Source: Clostridiales bacterium
Lineage (GTDB): Bacteria; Bacillota; Clostridia; Oscillospirales; Oscillospiraceae
Direction: 5' to 3'
NCBI GenBank assembly: GCA_902362775.1
Contig: CABIXV010000004.1
Location: 1 to 48,713 of the forward strand
Length of the DNA stretch: 48,713 bases
Both the position numbers and the translations under genes were made by a program. Of this stretch, positions 48,688-48,713 are shown piece by piece. Position 1 is the stretch's first letter. The number at the start of each line of letters is the position of its first letter. Under the pieces are notes generated by a model. The model was not told the DNA's origin. It did no database searches and was given only the letters and a program-made list of their open reading frames with translations.

Positions 48688-48713
48688 TGCCTAAAACAAA
48701 TACCACCCGCCGC

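Larger units (their letters stand above)
33113..48713. mobile_element. composite integrative element, left part (Tn1549-like conjugative element next to a serine-recombinase remnant)
   Basis: Everything from the break in the XRE gene to the right edge is mobile-element DNA: truncated serine recombinase (33142-34590), then a Tn1549-style module of Cys-rich protein, DUF6017-type RepA-like protein, PcfB, VirD4 and Maff2. Secretion genes and an integrase should lie further right. The left boundary is placed where XRE homology ends. Whether the recombinase remnant belongs to the same element or to an older one is open. Confidence 0.7.

Overview
The window reads as a chromosomal segment of a gut-type spore-forming Clostridium relative. 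Oscillospiraceae (Flavonifractor/Oscillibacter-like) is my inference from moderately high GC, an S-layer-homology protein, a lone Spo0A-type DNA-binding domain, T-box and ZTP riboswitches, formate-tetrahydrofolate ligase, desulfoferrodoxin and Clostridia-type integrative elements. No species can be named from the sequence alone.

Layout. 1-1.2 kb: the end of an S-layer-homology protein, a superoxide reductase gene (minus strand) and a tRNA-Gly. 1.2-5.1 kb: a lower-GC island beside the tRNA with a short serine recombinase, an unrecognised 593-residue protein overlapping a 96-residue one, and several terminators. 5.2-12.8 kb: a divergent IclR-type regulator and a six-gene operon (TRAP transporter, hydantoin/allantoin racemase, cyclic amidohydrolase, M20 carbamoylase) for import and breakdown of a hydantoin- or allantoin-like compound. 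13.2-18.6 kb (minus strand): Spo0A C-terminal-domain protein; an XRE / sigma factor / anti-sigma-like / exported-protein cluster; an M20 peptidase; and a repeat-bearing DUF4397 protein. 18.7-23.7 kb: an alanine T-box controlling phzF-like gene, lipoprotein, alaS and a hypothetical. 23.7-25.8 kb: an isolated two-gene unit of a DGQHR-domain protein and a TIR-domain protein, the best candidate here for an undescribed (possibly anti-phage) system. 25.8-32.1 kb: a second ECF sigma/anti-sigma pair, a HIT protein with a DUF4250 gene, an orphan metal-responsive-looking promoter with a possible small RNA, a LysR regulator, and a ZTP riboswitch in front of fhs and a formate transporter.

From about 33.1 kb to the right edge the DNA is mobile and nested. 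An XRE/zinc-ribbon gene is cut at its helix-turn-helix. Next to the break is a serine recombinase that has lost its catalytic N-terminus, and then the start of a Tn1549-like conjugative element (Cys-rich protein, RepA-like protein, PcfB, VirD4, Maff2). The virD4 gene is split by a second, Tn4451-like mobilizable element of 10,067 bp (TnpX-type recombinase, TnpV, bacteriocin-type ABC transporter cargo, lipoprotein, DUF3847, MobA/MobL relaxase, primase-helicase, TnpW). The two halves of virD4 rejoin in frame at one glycine codon, with GG at both junctions. The conjugative element continues beyond the right edge.
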